DNA of 64,000 nt, taken from contig DCYS01000033.1 in NCBI GenBank assembly GCA_002331485.1, positions 1 through 64,000 of the forward strand, read 5' to 3'. Of the stretch, positions 15,850-23,769 are shown one piece after another (positions within the stretch are counted from its first letter, which is position 1; each line of letters opens with the position of its first letter). Under the pieces are notes generated by a model. That model searched no databases. It was not told where the DNA came from and saw only the letters and a list, made by a program, of their open reading frames with translations. The position numbers and the translations under genes were made by a program. Source of the stretch: Flavobacteriales bacterium UBA2104. GTDB lineage: Bacteria > Bacteroidota > Bacteroidia > Flavobacteriales_D > Crocinitomicaceae.

Positions 15850-16743
15850 ATGAAAAAAAGGTATTCTCTAATACTATTCTTTCTAACAATAGGTCTTATA
15901 ATCTATTTTCAGTTGTTTGTAATTGAAAGAAGTGAATATGTTGCTGGTGAGGATAGACATTATACTTTATACGAGAGACATTTTAATAATGACCCCGATT
16001 ATTTTGGAACATCTGCTTTCAAAAATGATAAATATAATCTAGAGAAGATAATAGATGAAATATGGGTCAGAGATCATAAATCTGAGGAAGTAAGAAAAAA
16101 ACTAAAATTCCTCTACGACAAACTAAAAACCAATGTTTATGAGTTAAACGAGTACAAACTATGTATTGATACACTTGAAAAATATGAAAAACATTTGTCA
16201 CAGATTTCCACAAACTTATCAGTGGATCAAAGAAATTTATTAGAGTTAAAGACATATATATCTGAGAACGAAAACCAAGTAAGATCAAGACTACAGTATT
16301 CTGTTAAGATTGATTTTTACTACAACATGTCAATTGGTATTGACTCTCTAATAGGAGAATACTCAGGTTTCACAAATAAATTGAGTGCTAGTGTTCAGGA
16401 ATTAGTATTTGATATAGAAAGTGAGATAGATCGACGAGAAACTGAGAGAAGGTTGGCACGTCAAAAGGAGTTTGAGAAATCCTTAAAACTACGTCAAAAA
16501 CAATCCAGAAGTGTACAATCATATTCAATCGATAATAATCAATTTAAGCAAAGTACTAGAGAACCCAGAAGATCAATAGATCATTATACTAATTCATTTG
16601 GAGAAAGTGTGCAATCTCCAACTCACTACAACAAAAGACCAAAAGGAGCAACTGCAATATGTAATGACGGAACTTACAGTTTCAGTAGAAATAGAAGAGG
16701 AACATGCTCAGGTCATGGTGGAGTAAAGACTTGGTTAAGGTAA
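15850..16743 (+). CDS. Membrane-anchored protein with DUF3761-type C-terminus
   Basis: 297 residues. One N-terminal hydrophobic segment (about 5-25) acts as signal anchor. A helical, charged region with coiled-coil character runs from about 50 to 220 (for example ESEIDRRETERRLARQKEF). A low-complexity linker follows, and the C-terminus ICNDGTYSFSRNRRGTCSGH with GGVKTWL matches the DUF3761 signature of a Cys-containing small domain. The function of that domain is unknown to me. It lies near attR as island cargo, probably in the periplasm or at the envelope. Confidence 0.7.
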   Translation: MKKRYSLILFFLTIGLIIYFQLFVIERSEYVAGEDRHYTLYERHFNNDPDYFGTSAFKNDKYNLEKIIDEIWVRDHKSEEVRKKLKFLYDKLKTNVYELNEYKLCIDTLEKYEKHLSQISTNLSVDQRNLLELKTYISENENQVRSRLQYSVKIDFYYNMSIGIDSLIGEYSGFTNKLSASVQELVFDIESEIDRRETERRLARQKEFEKSLKLRQKQSRSVQSYSIDNNQFKQSTREPRRSIDHYTNSFGESVQSPTHYNKRPKGATAICNDGTYSFSRNRRGTCSGHGGVKTWLR

Positions 16744-16847
16744 TTTAGAAAAGGCTATACCAACTGTATTTTGCTGATGAGTGTGTTTAACATATATGTC
16801 TTCATTTAAAGTGTCAAATTTTAGTACTTTAGAACAAATACAAGACC

Positions 16848-17609
16848 GTGAGAAACCTGAATAATTATCTAATAATTCTCTTTTTAATCTTTAGCTGTAG
16901 TTTTTTCGTTCATTATGATGATGAGTACGAAAAGCTGAAAGGTCAGGTTAAAACTGTTGAAGAATCCACCTATAGTATAATCGAAAGCAATGGAAAAGTT
17001 GAAAAATCCAGACTTACATCTAAGATCGTGATGGCATACGATAAAGATGGAAATGAAGCTGGGAGAAAAATATATGACACAAATGGTGATTTAAAGGAGG
17101 TCATTGCTTGCTTATACAATGAACAAAATAAACTGAAAGAAGAAACAGGGATAAATGCTCAAGGTGAGATGACCACTCGCACAACATACAAGTATAATGA
17201 TAAAGGTATGATGGTTGAGGAGAATTTATGGACACTGATTTACGCAAACCCAATAGCAACAACGACGTATAGTTATGATGACGAAGGAAGAATGAAAGAG
17301 TCCATTGCTTGGTACTCATATAAAAAAGATAAGGTTATGTGGAGATATGTCTATGAGTACAATGCTCAGGGGCAAAAAGTGATGCAAAAAACATTTAAAG
17401 AAGATGGTAGCTTAGAAAGGAAATATGTTTATGAGTACAACGATAAAGGCTACCAAAGTAAGGAGGAGGTAACAGGAGATGTGATACTCGGATCAACTTA
17501 TATTTTTAAATATCAATATGATAAAAAAGGAAACTGGATCAAGAGAATTGAAATTTTTGAAGGTGAACCATCTGGTATTACAGAACGAATTATAAACTAC
17601 TATGAATAA
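16848..17609 (+). CDS. Lipoprotein with YD/RHS-like repeats
   Basis: 253 residues from a GTG start; no ATG lies near. The N-terminus is hydrophobic and ends in a plausible lipobox (LIFSC, Cys 17). The rest is a series of short beta repeats of the form Y-x-YND-x-G or YDDEG (for example YKYNDKGMMVEENL, YSYDDEGRMKESI, YEYNDKGYQSKEE), as in the YD-repeat family. Such lipoproteins are frequent in Bacteroidetes, with no defined role. It is the last gene before attR; no terminator is seen in the 88 bp that follow. Confidence 0.72.
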   Translation: MRNLNNYLIILFLIFSCSFFVHYDDEYEKLKGQVKTVEESTYSIIESNGKVEKSRLTSKIVMAYDKDGNEAGRKIYDTNGDLKEVIACLYNEQNKLKEETGINAQGEMTTRTTYKYNDKGMMVEENLWTLIYANPIATTTYSYDDEGRMKESIAWYSYKKDKVMWRYVYEYNAQGQKVMQKTFKEDGSLERKYVYEYNDKGYQSKEEVTGDVILGSTYIFKYQYDKKGNWIKRIEIFEGEPSGITERIINYYE

Positions 17610-17648
17610 AACGAACATTATTTATTAACCCATCATTTCTTATGAAAG

Positions 17649-17658
17649 GTGTGCACAT
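17649..17658 (+). promoter_or_regulatory. End repeat GTGTGCACAT, candidate arm-type site (right)
   Basis: The same 10-mer, in the same orientation, as at 533-542 near the other end of the element. It lies 39 bp inside attR. It is a candidate integrase arm site, on position alone. Confidence 0.4.
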
Positions 17659-17697
17659 TTTAAACATGTATTTACTGAATGTAAGAGTATATAGGGT

Positions 17698-17763
17698 GCT
17701 CAGCTGGATAGAGCATCTGCCTTCTAAGCAGACGGTCACAGGTTCGAATCCTGTCGCGATCAC
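17698..17763 (+). pseudogene. attR: 3' fragment of tRNA-Arg, right end of island
   Basis: Exact 66-bp copy of 336-401. The bases before it (TATAGGGT) cannot pair with the 3' acceptor strand CGCGATC, so the 5' acceptor arm is missing and this is not a working tRNA. It is the displaced 3' end of the original host gene, still followed by what is probably the original tRNA terminator. Confidence 0.93.
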
Positions 17764-17769
17764 GAAACT

Positions 17770-17800
17770 AAAGCTCATCAATAATTGATGAGCTTTTTTT
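17770..17800 (+). terminator. Former terminator of tRNA-Arg, now beyond attR
   Basis: AAGCTCATCA/TGATGAGCTT hairpin with a 5-base loop and a run of seven T. It lies seven bases after the tRNA fragment. Confidence 0.88.
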
Positions 17801-17936
17801 AATTTTTAGGTCTAATGACCTTCTAAAGATTATCTGATGCTGTCAAACATAAAAAACATCTAACCATCACACTCAATGGCACGATTTTAGTCTTCCGTTT
17901 GAAAAATTAATTATTATTTTAGTAAAAAACCGTGCT

Positions 17937-18758
17937 ATGAAACTAATACTGTCTGCATTATCAATTTTTATCCTAACATCTGGATTCTCTCAATACCTTC
18001 AGTTTTCAGAAGGGCTAACTGGTAAATATAAAAGTGATCAATTCAAAGAGTCGATCAACGTTATGGCACCAGGTGAGGGTAGTGATGAGGTTGAAAAGGA
18101 AGAATTGTTTAGAGTTATTTATAAGAAAAAGAATGTCGATGATCAGGAATACATTTTTCGTCAATTAAAAGGCAGTCAAAATGGAGAATGGTATACCTCC
18201 TCGAATAATAAAGCATTTATCCGATTTACGCTTAAAAAAGACGGTCAAGTCATAGCTGAATTCGGGAATGACCCAAATTATGACCAGATCATTGATCCTT
18301 TTCGTGTATTTAATTATTCTGGCAAAGTAGCAACGAACGAGTTGGTTAAATTCAATGGAGTCTCGAATAAAGATCAGATCAACGGAAATGTTGGAGGCGT
18401 TCAATCTCGAGAAAGTTGTGAGCAAGAGAAAGTAAAATTAAAAGAGTACTTTATTGATAATGATGAAGTTGACGTATATGAGACCAAAGGTCAGCGATTA
18501 TATGTGATCCCTCAGATCTATGGTGATCATGAAACTTTTAAAGGAATTCTCGTTAAATTCGATGCTGACGGTTCAAATGAAAAGATCACGCACAAAGTTG
18601 ATATTTGGTATCAACCGAATAAAGATGAATATGGGTGTGCTTTTCAAATATTTAAGTGTGGTCAGAAAACTCAATTAGAAAAGTATACAGTGCTATTCAA
18701 TGAGGATAAGTCAATGATCACTTTAAATGGGAACGGGTTCAAAAAAGTAGACAAATAA
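17937..18758 (+). CDS. Secreted protein of unknown function
   Basis: 273 residues with a clear Sec signal peptide (MKLILSALSIFILTSGFSQ). The mature part looks like mixed beta structure with aromatic-rich strands and four cysteines at about 161, 226, 240 and 246. I do not recognise a family. It is the first chromosomal gene outside the island and stands alone. The region before it holds no clear consensus promoter. Confidence 0.7.
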   Translation: MKLILSALSIFILTSGFSQYLQFSEGLTGKYKSDQFKESINVMAPGEGSDEVEKEELFRVIYKKKNVDDQEYIFRQLKGSQNGEWYTSSNNKAFIRFTLKKDGQVIAEFGNDPNYDQIIDPFRVFNYSGKVATNELVKFNGVSNKDQINGNVGGVQSRESCEQEKVKLKEYFIDNDEVDVYETKGQRLYVIPQIYGDHETFKGILVKFDADGSNEKITHKVDIWYQPNKDEYGCAFQIFKCGQKTQLEKYTVLFNEDKSMITLNGNGFKKVDK

Positions 18759-18802
18759 TCTGGTTGCAGCTTAATCGTTTACAGGTTAACAGTTATTGTA
18801 CT

Positions 18803-20041
18803 TTACGCACGTTCTTCCATCTTTTTATTGGCGAGTGTATTATCCATTTCTGATTCTCTTTCTCCATGTCTGCGGTCTTTCTTCCTTTCTTTCAGTTCAT
18901 GTTTGATTAGACCGAGCTCTCTTCCTGTCTGACCTTGAGCACTAGAGTTCTCTTGAGCACGACGAATTAAGTAGGGCATCATTTCTCTTACAGGTCCGAA
19001 AGGAACATATTTCGCAACATTATAACCTTCGTGAGCCAGGTTATAGGAGATATGATCACTCATTCCTAACAATTGCGCACTGAAGATTCGTTTGTCATTT
19101 TTTTCTATTCCGTATTGATCCATCAATTCGGTAAGAAGATAGGTACTTTCCTCATTGTGTGTTCCGTTACATAATGCGAAGTCTTTAATATGCTTTATGA
19201 TGTATCTGAGACAGTTATTGAAACACTTGTCGGTTGCATCTTTGTTTTTGTGAATAGGTGAGGGGTATCCGTTTTCTGCAGCACGCTCCCTTTCTTTTTC
19301 CATGTATGCTCCACGGACGAGTTTCACTCCGTAAGTGATACCTTCTTGATGAGTTTTTTCATGCATCGATTGTAAAAATTCGTAACGGTCTCTTCTGTAA
19401 GCCTGAATGGTATTGTAAACTATTGCTTTCTTCTTATTAAAAATCTTCATCATTCTCCAGGTGATATCGTCTATTGCAGGTTGAAAAGCGTAATCCTCTG
19501 CATCTACGAACAAGGGAACGTCTTTTTCATAAGCTGTTTTCGCTATTTTATGCATTCTCTCTTCAACCCTTGACCACTCTGCTTTTTCCTTCGTTCCCAT
19601 TTCTTGATCATGCCAGCTTTTTCGTTCTAAAATTCGGTCGCTGGCAATACCTGAGACTTTAAAAACTGCGAAAGGGATTGCCTTGGTATGTTCGGCTTTG
19701 TCGATTGTGCGGATGATCATTTCTGCCGTTTTATTGAGTTGCTCTTCTTCAGCACTACCTTCTACAGAATAGTCAAGAATAGAACCAATACCATAATTGT
19801 CCAATTTAGCTATTCGATGATCACACTCTTCAATTGTTTCTCCACCGCAAAACACCTCGAAGATCGTTGGTTTTACAAATGGTCGAAGTGGAAATCGGAT
19901 GGCAAGTAAAAAGTTGAGAACGTGTTTACCTATATTAACCACCCAGGAGCGAGCTACCAGTTTAAACAAAAACCTGGACTTCCTTAGATCATTATTCGAT
20001 TTTGATGAAAATGCAATTTCGGTATTCTCAAAGTTTAACAT
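18803..20041 (-). CDS. Proline dehydrogenase
   Basis: 412 residues from the preferred start (MLNFENTEIAFSSKSNNDL), which matches the usual Bacteroidetes beginning; the frame is open 48 bases further upstream. It oxidises L-proline to pyrroline-5-carboxylate with FAD, passing electrons to the quinone pool. The PRODH barrel motifs are present: KLVRGAYMEKERERA (substrate and FAD contacts), CNGTHNEES and the C-terminal YLIRRAQENS. The 1-pyrroline-5-carboxylate dehydrogenase is not adjacent, so this is the split rather than bifunctional PutA type. The C-terminal 40 residues are very charged. Confidence 0.93.
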   Translation of the reverse strand: MLNFENTEIAFSSKSNNDLRKSRFLFKLVARSWVVNIGKHVLNFLLAIRFPLRPFVKPTIFEVFCGGETIEECDHRIAKLDNYGIGSILDYSVEGSAEEEQLNKTAEMIIRTIDKAEHTKAIPFAVFKVSGIASDRILERKSWHDQEMGTKEKAEWSRVEERMHKIAKTAYEKDVPLFVDAEDYAFQPAIDDITWRMMKIFNKKKAIVYNTIQAYRRDRYEFLQSMHEKTHQEGITYGVKLVRGAYMEKERERAAENGYPSPIHKNKDATDKCFNNCLRYIIKHIKDFALCNGTHNEESTYLLTELMDQYGIEKNDKRIFSAQLLGMSDHISYNLAHEGYNVAKYVPFGPVREMMPYLIRRAQENSSAQGQTGRELGLIKHELKERKKDRRHGERESEMDNTLANKKMEERA

Positions 20042-20182
20042 CACGTATTGTTGTTTATTCCAATCGTCAATTGGATGGTTCGTAAACACGATCTTGATAC
20101 TTTTGCTAAAGTTGAACAGCTAGACGCGCTTATTCTGGTTTCAAGATCTATATTATAAACGTGAAGAATAGACTATTGTTCA

Positions 20183-20722
20183 CTACGAAGTACTGGTATC
20201 CTGATTGGATTTTACTTTCCGAACAGTATTTTTAGGAATGTTGATCACGAATTCAACCTGCATTGATCTAAGCCTAACTACTACACGGTGTTTTCCATTG
20301 TGATTGACAAGTTCTCCATAAACTCCTGAAAATGGTCCACGTAACACTTCAATTGGATCACCAGCAGCTAATGGTTGATCTTGATTTGTTTCAATGACAT
20401 CACCATTCCATTCTTGAGAAATGATCTCCAGATTTCTGATCTCCTCGTTTTTAACAATACCTGGTTTCCCTTGTTCTTTCAATATTCCATTAACTTGAGT
20501 AAACCTATAAAGTTCATTCAATTCAGCTGGAGTCGTGCGAACAAATACAACACTATTTATAAGTGGAATGGATACCTTTTTCTTTCGATCGCTCCATTGA
20601 CGGATCGTAGTATACAAGGGTAAAAATGTTTCATACCCAGCATCGGATAACACTTTTTCAAGTTTCTTCTCTGCATTATAACGGGTATAAACGACGTACC
20701 AATGTTTTTTTGAGGCTTCCAT
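20183..20722 (-). CDS. NusG-family antiterminator, UpxY/RfaH-like
   Basis: About 179 residues from the preferred ATG (MEASKKHWYVVYTRYNAEKK). The NGN domain (about 6-105) begins WYVVYTRYNAEKKLEKVL, and the KOW motif is GPFSGVYGELVNHNGKHRVVV (about 135-155). UpxY/RfaH-type specialised NusG paralogues allow RNA polymerase to read long polysaccharide or secretion operons. The longer frame begins inside the upstream SDR gene, so the coupled start at 20722 is favoured. It is just downstream of the SDR gene on the same strand. Which operon it serves is not visible here. Confidence 0.88.
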   Translation of the reverse strand: MEASKKHWYVVYTRYNAEKKLEKVLSDAGYETFLPLYTTIRQWSDRKKKVSIPLINSVVFVRTTPAELNELYRFTQVNGILKEQGKPGIVKNEEIRNLEIISQEWNGDVIETNQDQPLAAGDPIEVLRGPFSGVYGELVNHNGKHRVVVRLRSMQVEFVINIPKNTVRKVKSNQDTSTS

Positions 20723-20735
20723 CCAACAAATTAAT

Positions 20736-21440
20736 TTAGAACGGGTTCGTTGCGTGTACATTGACTTCTGGGATATAACCCCGATTATCCATTTTTAATG
20801 TACTAACGATCGTATGAGCGATCTCGAGAGGTCTCAGTTTGTTGTCTTCTAATGGTCTTTCTTCTCTATTTTCTTCGTCCCCGAATGCTGTTGGAACCTC
20901 ACTAGGATTTACCTGAATAACTCTGATGTTATCTCTTCGAAGTTCTCCTTGCCAGCATTGTGTCATCCCTCTGAGAGCAAATTTCGATGAACAATAAATA
21001 GAACCAGTTGGATATCCTTTCAATGAAGCTGTAGAAGCAATATTTACAATGTCTCCGCTTTGTTGCTTCTTGAAGATCTTTGCAGCTCCCTGTGCTACCA
21101 TAGCAGCACCGAAAACATTTACTTCGTAGATCTCTTTCATATCCTCTCGAGTAAGCGCTGTAAGTTCTCTTCGTTTTCCGATTCCGGCATTATTAATGAG
21201 GATATCCAGCTTTCCGTATTCTTCCGAAATGAAGGTGTATAGCGCATTGATCTCATTATCATTAGTTACATCGCATTTAAATGGTATAGCTCCGATCTCT
21301 TCAGCTACTTCTTGAGTTTTGTTGTGATCTCGACCTGTTATGATTGCAACTGCGCCTTCCTGGATCAAGAGTTTCGCTGTTGCTTTTCCCAGTCCTGAGT
21401 TCCCTCCAGTAACTAATGCTATTTTGTCTTTTAAGTCCAT
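20736..21440 (-). CDS. Short-chain dehydrogenase/reductase (SDR)
   Basis: 234 residues, classical SDR size. NAD(P) motif TGGNSGLG (about 11-18), NNAG (about 87-90), and catalytic Ser in NIASTAS with YCSSK (Tyr and Lys). It resembles 3-oxoacyl-ACP reductase or sepiapterin-reductase-like proteins; the substrate cannot be read from the sequence. It is followed closely by the NusG-like gene and preceded by the sucD terminator. Confidence 0.88.
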   Translation of the reverse strand: MDLKDKIALVTGGNSGLGKATAKLLIQEGAVAIITGRDHNKTQEVAEEIGAIPFKCDVTNDNEINALYTFISEEYGKLDILINNAGIGKRRELTALTREDMKEIYEVNVFGAAMVAQGAAKIFKKQQSGDIVNIASTASLKGYPTGSIYCSSKFALRGMTQCWQGELRRDNIRVIQVNPSEVPTAFGDEENREERPLEDNKLRPLEIAHTIVSTLKMDNRGYIPEVNVHATNPF

Positions 21441-21480
21441 CGTTTGTCGTTTTTATAAAAATGAAATGTATTTATCAAAA

Positions 21481-21507
21481 AAAAGGAGCCGATCACAGCT
21501 CCTTTTT
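21481..21507 (-). terminator. Terminator of sucD
   Basis: AAAAGGAGC/GCTCCTTTT hairpin with T run on the minus strand, 20 bases after the sucD stop. Confidence 0.88.
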
Positions 21508-21526
21508 GAATATTGTTTATTAGAAA

Positions 21527-22408
21527 TTAGCTTACACTAACTCCCAATGCTTCTGCCATTTTATGTCCGATCTGAGCAGGAGAATCAACTACGTGAATTC
21601 CACATTCTCTCATGATCTTTTTCTTAGCTTGCGCAGTATCATCGCTACCTCCTACGATCGCACCAGCATGACCCATTGTTCTTCCAGTTGGTGCAGTTTC
21701 ACCAGCGATAAATCCAACTACAGGCTTAGATCCATTCTCTTTGATCCATTTTGCTGCATTTGCTTCAAGGTTTCCACCGATCTCACCGATCATAACAATA
21801 CCTTCTGTTTCTGGATCATTCATCAATAATTCTACTGCTTCTTTTGTAGTTGTACCAATGATTGGGTCACCTCCAATTCCAATTGCAGTAGTAATACCTA
21901 ATCCAGCCTTGGCAACTTGATCAGCAGCTTCATATGTCAATGTTCCTGATTTCGAAACGATACCAACTTTACCTTGCTTAAATACAAATCCTGGCATAAT
22001 TCCTACTTTAGCCTCTCCTGCAGTAATAACTCCTGGACAGTTAGGACCAATAAGTGTTGTGTCAAATGCCTTGATGTATTCTTTAACGCGCGTCATATCT
22101 TTAACCGGAATACCTTCCGTGATACAAACGATAACTTTAATTCCTGCATTAGCAGCTTCCATGATCGCATCAGCAGCAAAAGCTGGTGGAACAAATATGA
22201 TCGAAACGTCAGCACTCGTTTTGTCAACAGCATCTTGAACTGTGTTGAAAACTGGTTTGTCAAGGTGAGTCTGACCTCCTTTTCCAGGAGTTACACCACC
22301 TACTACGTTCGTACCGAACTCTATCATTTGTCCAGCGTGAAATGTTCCTTCACTTCCTGTGAAGCCTTGTACAATAACTTTCGAATTTTTATTTACTAAT
22401 ACGCTCAT
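21527..22408 (-). CDS. sucD: Succinate-CoA ligase (ADP-forming) alpha subunit
   Basis: 293 residues, the usual length. It makes succinate from succinyl-CoA with substrate-level ATP or GTP formation, in complex with SucB (not in this window). CoA-binding Rossmann start VIVQGFTGSEGTFHA, GPNCPGVI, and the phosphohistidine in GRTMGHAGAIVGG are all present. It has its own promoter and terminator, so it is a single-gene unit unlinked to sucC. Confidence 0.97.
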   Translation of the reverse strand: MSVLVNKNSKVIVQGFTGSEGTFHAGQMIEFGTNVVGGVTPGKGGQTHLDKPVFNTVQDAVDKTSADVSIIFVPPAFAADAIMEAANAGIKVIVCITEGIPVKDMTRVKEYIKAFDTTLIGPNCPGVITAGEAKVGIMPGFVFKQGKVGIVSKSGTLTYEAADQVAKAGLGITTAIGIGGDPIIGTTTKEAVELLMNDPETEGIVMIGEIGGNLEANAAKWIKENGSKPVVGFIAGETAPTGRTMGHAGAIVGGSDDTAQAKKKIMRECGIHVVDSPAQIGHKMAEALGVSVS

Positions 22409-22441
22409 GTTCGCGAAATTTGATCTTTAATTAATGTTGCC

Positions 22442-22472
22442 CAAAAATAGAACTTTGAATAGTCAACCGCAA
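22442..22472 (-). promoter_or_regulatory. Promoter of sucD
   Basis: On the minus strand a TTG (-33 element) is followed after 20 bases by TATTTTTG (-7 element, consensus TAnnTTTG). This fits the Bacteroidetes primary-sigma promoter. Transcription would start near 22436, giving a leader of about 28 bases. Confidence 0.75.
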
Positions 22473-22644
22473 GCAAACACTGAAAAAAGTTTAATCCAGT
22501 TAGTTGTACTGATTTTATATTTTTTTTGACGAACAATCTTTGAAGAAAGGAGGGGCGTGGTCTTTTATTCCGACTAGATATTTTTTGATTTCGTCTAACG
22601 GGATCAATCGTTAATCTAAAATTTATGTTAAATTATTGTATGGT

Positions 22645-22677
22645 TTGCGGTCGAACGAAAAAAAGAACTTATATTTG
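22645..22677 (+). promoter_or_regulatory. Promoter of a candidate small RNA
   Basis: TTG (22645-22647) and TATATTTG (22670-22677) are 22 bases apart, a good match to the Bacteroidetes consensus. No start codon or gene follows before the terminator at 22741-22784. Confidence 0.65.
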
Positions 22678-22683
22678 CAGTGT

Positions 22684-22785
22684 AATTGTTTCATTTCATA
22701 GTTGGGACAATTGGGTTTTATAGTTTTAGCATGGTTTAGCAAAGAGAGGAACAAGTGTGACGCATTTGTTCCTCTCTTTTTTTTG
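22684..22785 (+). ncRNA. Candidate small RNA of about 100 nt
   Basis: A consensus promoter is followed about 60 bases later by a strong terminator hairpin, AAAGAGAGGAACAA / TTTGTTCCTCTCTTT (22741-22784), with a T run. Between them no ORF of note occurs, but AATTGT/ACAATT can form a 5' hairpin. This promoter-structure-terminator layout in a 473-bp intergenic region between sucD and the next gene indicates an independent non-coding transcript. I do not recognise its family; regulatory leader of the following gene is less likely because the terminator lies about 100 bp before that gene's own promoter. Confidence 0.55.
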
Positions 22786-22869
22786 TCTAACTCCTTATCA
22801 TTTCACGAAATTAACATTGAACACTTGATAAGAACTCGTTAATGGACTAAAAGCAAGAAACATCCGCCG

Positions 22870-22877
22870 TATTTTTG
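22870..22877 (+). promoter_or_regulatory. -7 element placed for a leaderless transcript
   Basis: TATTTTTG is followed by four bases and then the GTG start of the next gene. Transcription would begin at or within a base or two of the start codon. No clear -33 TTG is found at the right distance. Confidence 0.5.
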
Positions 22878-22881
22878 TATT

Positions 22882-23769
22882 GTGAGGGTAAATACTTCAA
22901 TACAAGCACTTGTTGATCTGATGGATGACCCCGATGAGTTGGTGTCGAGTCACGTGGAAGATCAATTGTTGCAAAAAGGGACTGAACTGATCCCAACCTT
23001 AGAAGAGATGCTTGAAAATTCTCTTGATGACCCTCAACGCTCCGATAAAATCCAAAGTCTTCTCAGCCAACTGAGATTCGAAAAAGTCTACAATGACTTA
23101 AAAAACTGGATCGATTCGGAAGATAAAGGATTAATTGAAGGACTGTTTATAGTAACAAAATATCAATTCCCAGAATTAACAAAAAGCGAGTTTACTCATC
23201 AGTTTGTAGCTTTAAAAGAAGCAATTTGGTTGGAGATCAATGCAAAGCAAACGAGCTTTGAACTCGTCAAGATCATGAATAAAGTATTCTATGATCATTT
23301 TGATTTTAAGAAGTCGGCAAGTTTTCCTGTTTCTCCCTTCGATGTCTTTGTGAATACTGCATTGGAAGCCAGAGAAGGAACAGATATAACGCTGGGATTG
23401 ATCTATAGTATTGTCGCACAATCGTTGGATATTCCTATCTATGGGGTAACACCTCAGCAGGGAACGGGACCTTTCATGTTGGCTTATCTCGATAAGCATG
23501 ATATGCTCAGTCTTTTGGACTGGGGAATAGATAACAATGGTGTTTTATTCTACATCAGCGTATCAAACAAAGGTGTGATCGTAGAGCCTAAGCGACTTAA
23601 AGAAGCATACGCGACCAAAGGAATGGATCATTTGAAATCATGTTTTGAACCCTCTCCGAATACTCTGCTGATCAAAAAGTATTTGCAAGAGATCTGCAAG
23701 AGCTGCGAGAATAATGTTCAGTTTCGTTACAAGATCGATCACCTGCGCTCATTGATCCAGTTGTTCTAG
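22882..23769 (+). CDS. SirB1/transglutaminase-like family protein
   Basis: 295 residues from a GTG start. The N-terminal part (about 5-40) looks like a HEAT-type helical repeat (LMDDPDELVSSHVEDQLL). The central part (about 90-220) matches the SirB1/Transglut_core2 family, with REGTDITLGLIYSIVAQSLDIPIYGV. The Cys of active transglutaminases is not seen at the expected spot (ITLGLIY), as in other family members, so enzymatic activity is doubtful. The GTG is supported by the -7 element four bases upstream. Its 3' end overlaps the convergent SulP gene by 4 bp. Confidence 0.78.
   Translation: MRVNTSIQALVDLMDDPDELVSSHVEDQLLQKGTELIPTLEEMLENSLDDPQRSDKIQSLLSQLRFEKVYNDLKNWIDSEDKGLIEGLFIVTKYQFPELTKSEFTHQFVALKEAIWLEINAKQTSFELVKIMNKVFYDHFDFKKSASFPVSPFDVFVNTALEAREGTDITLGLIYSIVAQSLDIPIYGVTPQQGTGPFMLAYLDKHDMLSLLDWGIDNNGVLFYISVSNKGVIVEPKRLKEAYATKGMDHLKSCFEPSPNTLLIKKYLQEICKSCENNVQFRYKIDHLRSLIQLF

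Noticed and set aside
2912..17609. Prophage
   Set aside because: No capsid, portal, terminase, tail or lysis genes; integrase and RepL-like protein alone do not make a phage.
17690..17763. Second working tRNA-Arg(TCT) gene
   Set aside because: The 5' acceptor strand is replaced by unrelated sequence that cannot pair with CGCGATC, so only the 3' part remains.
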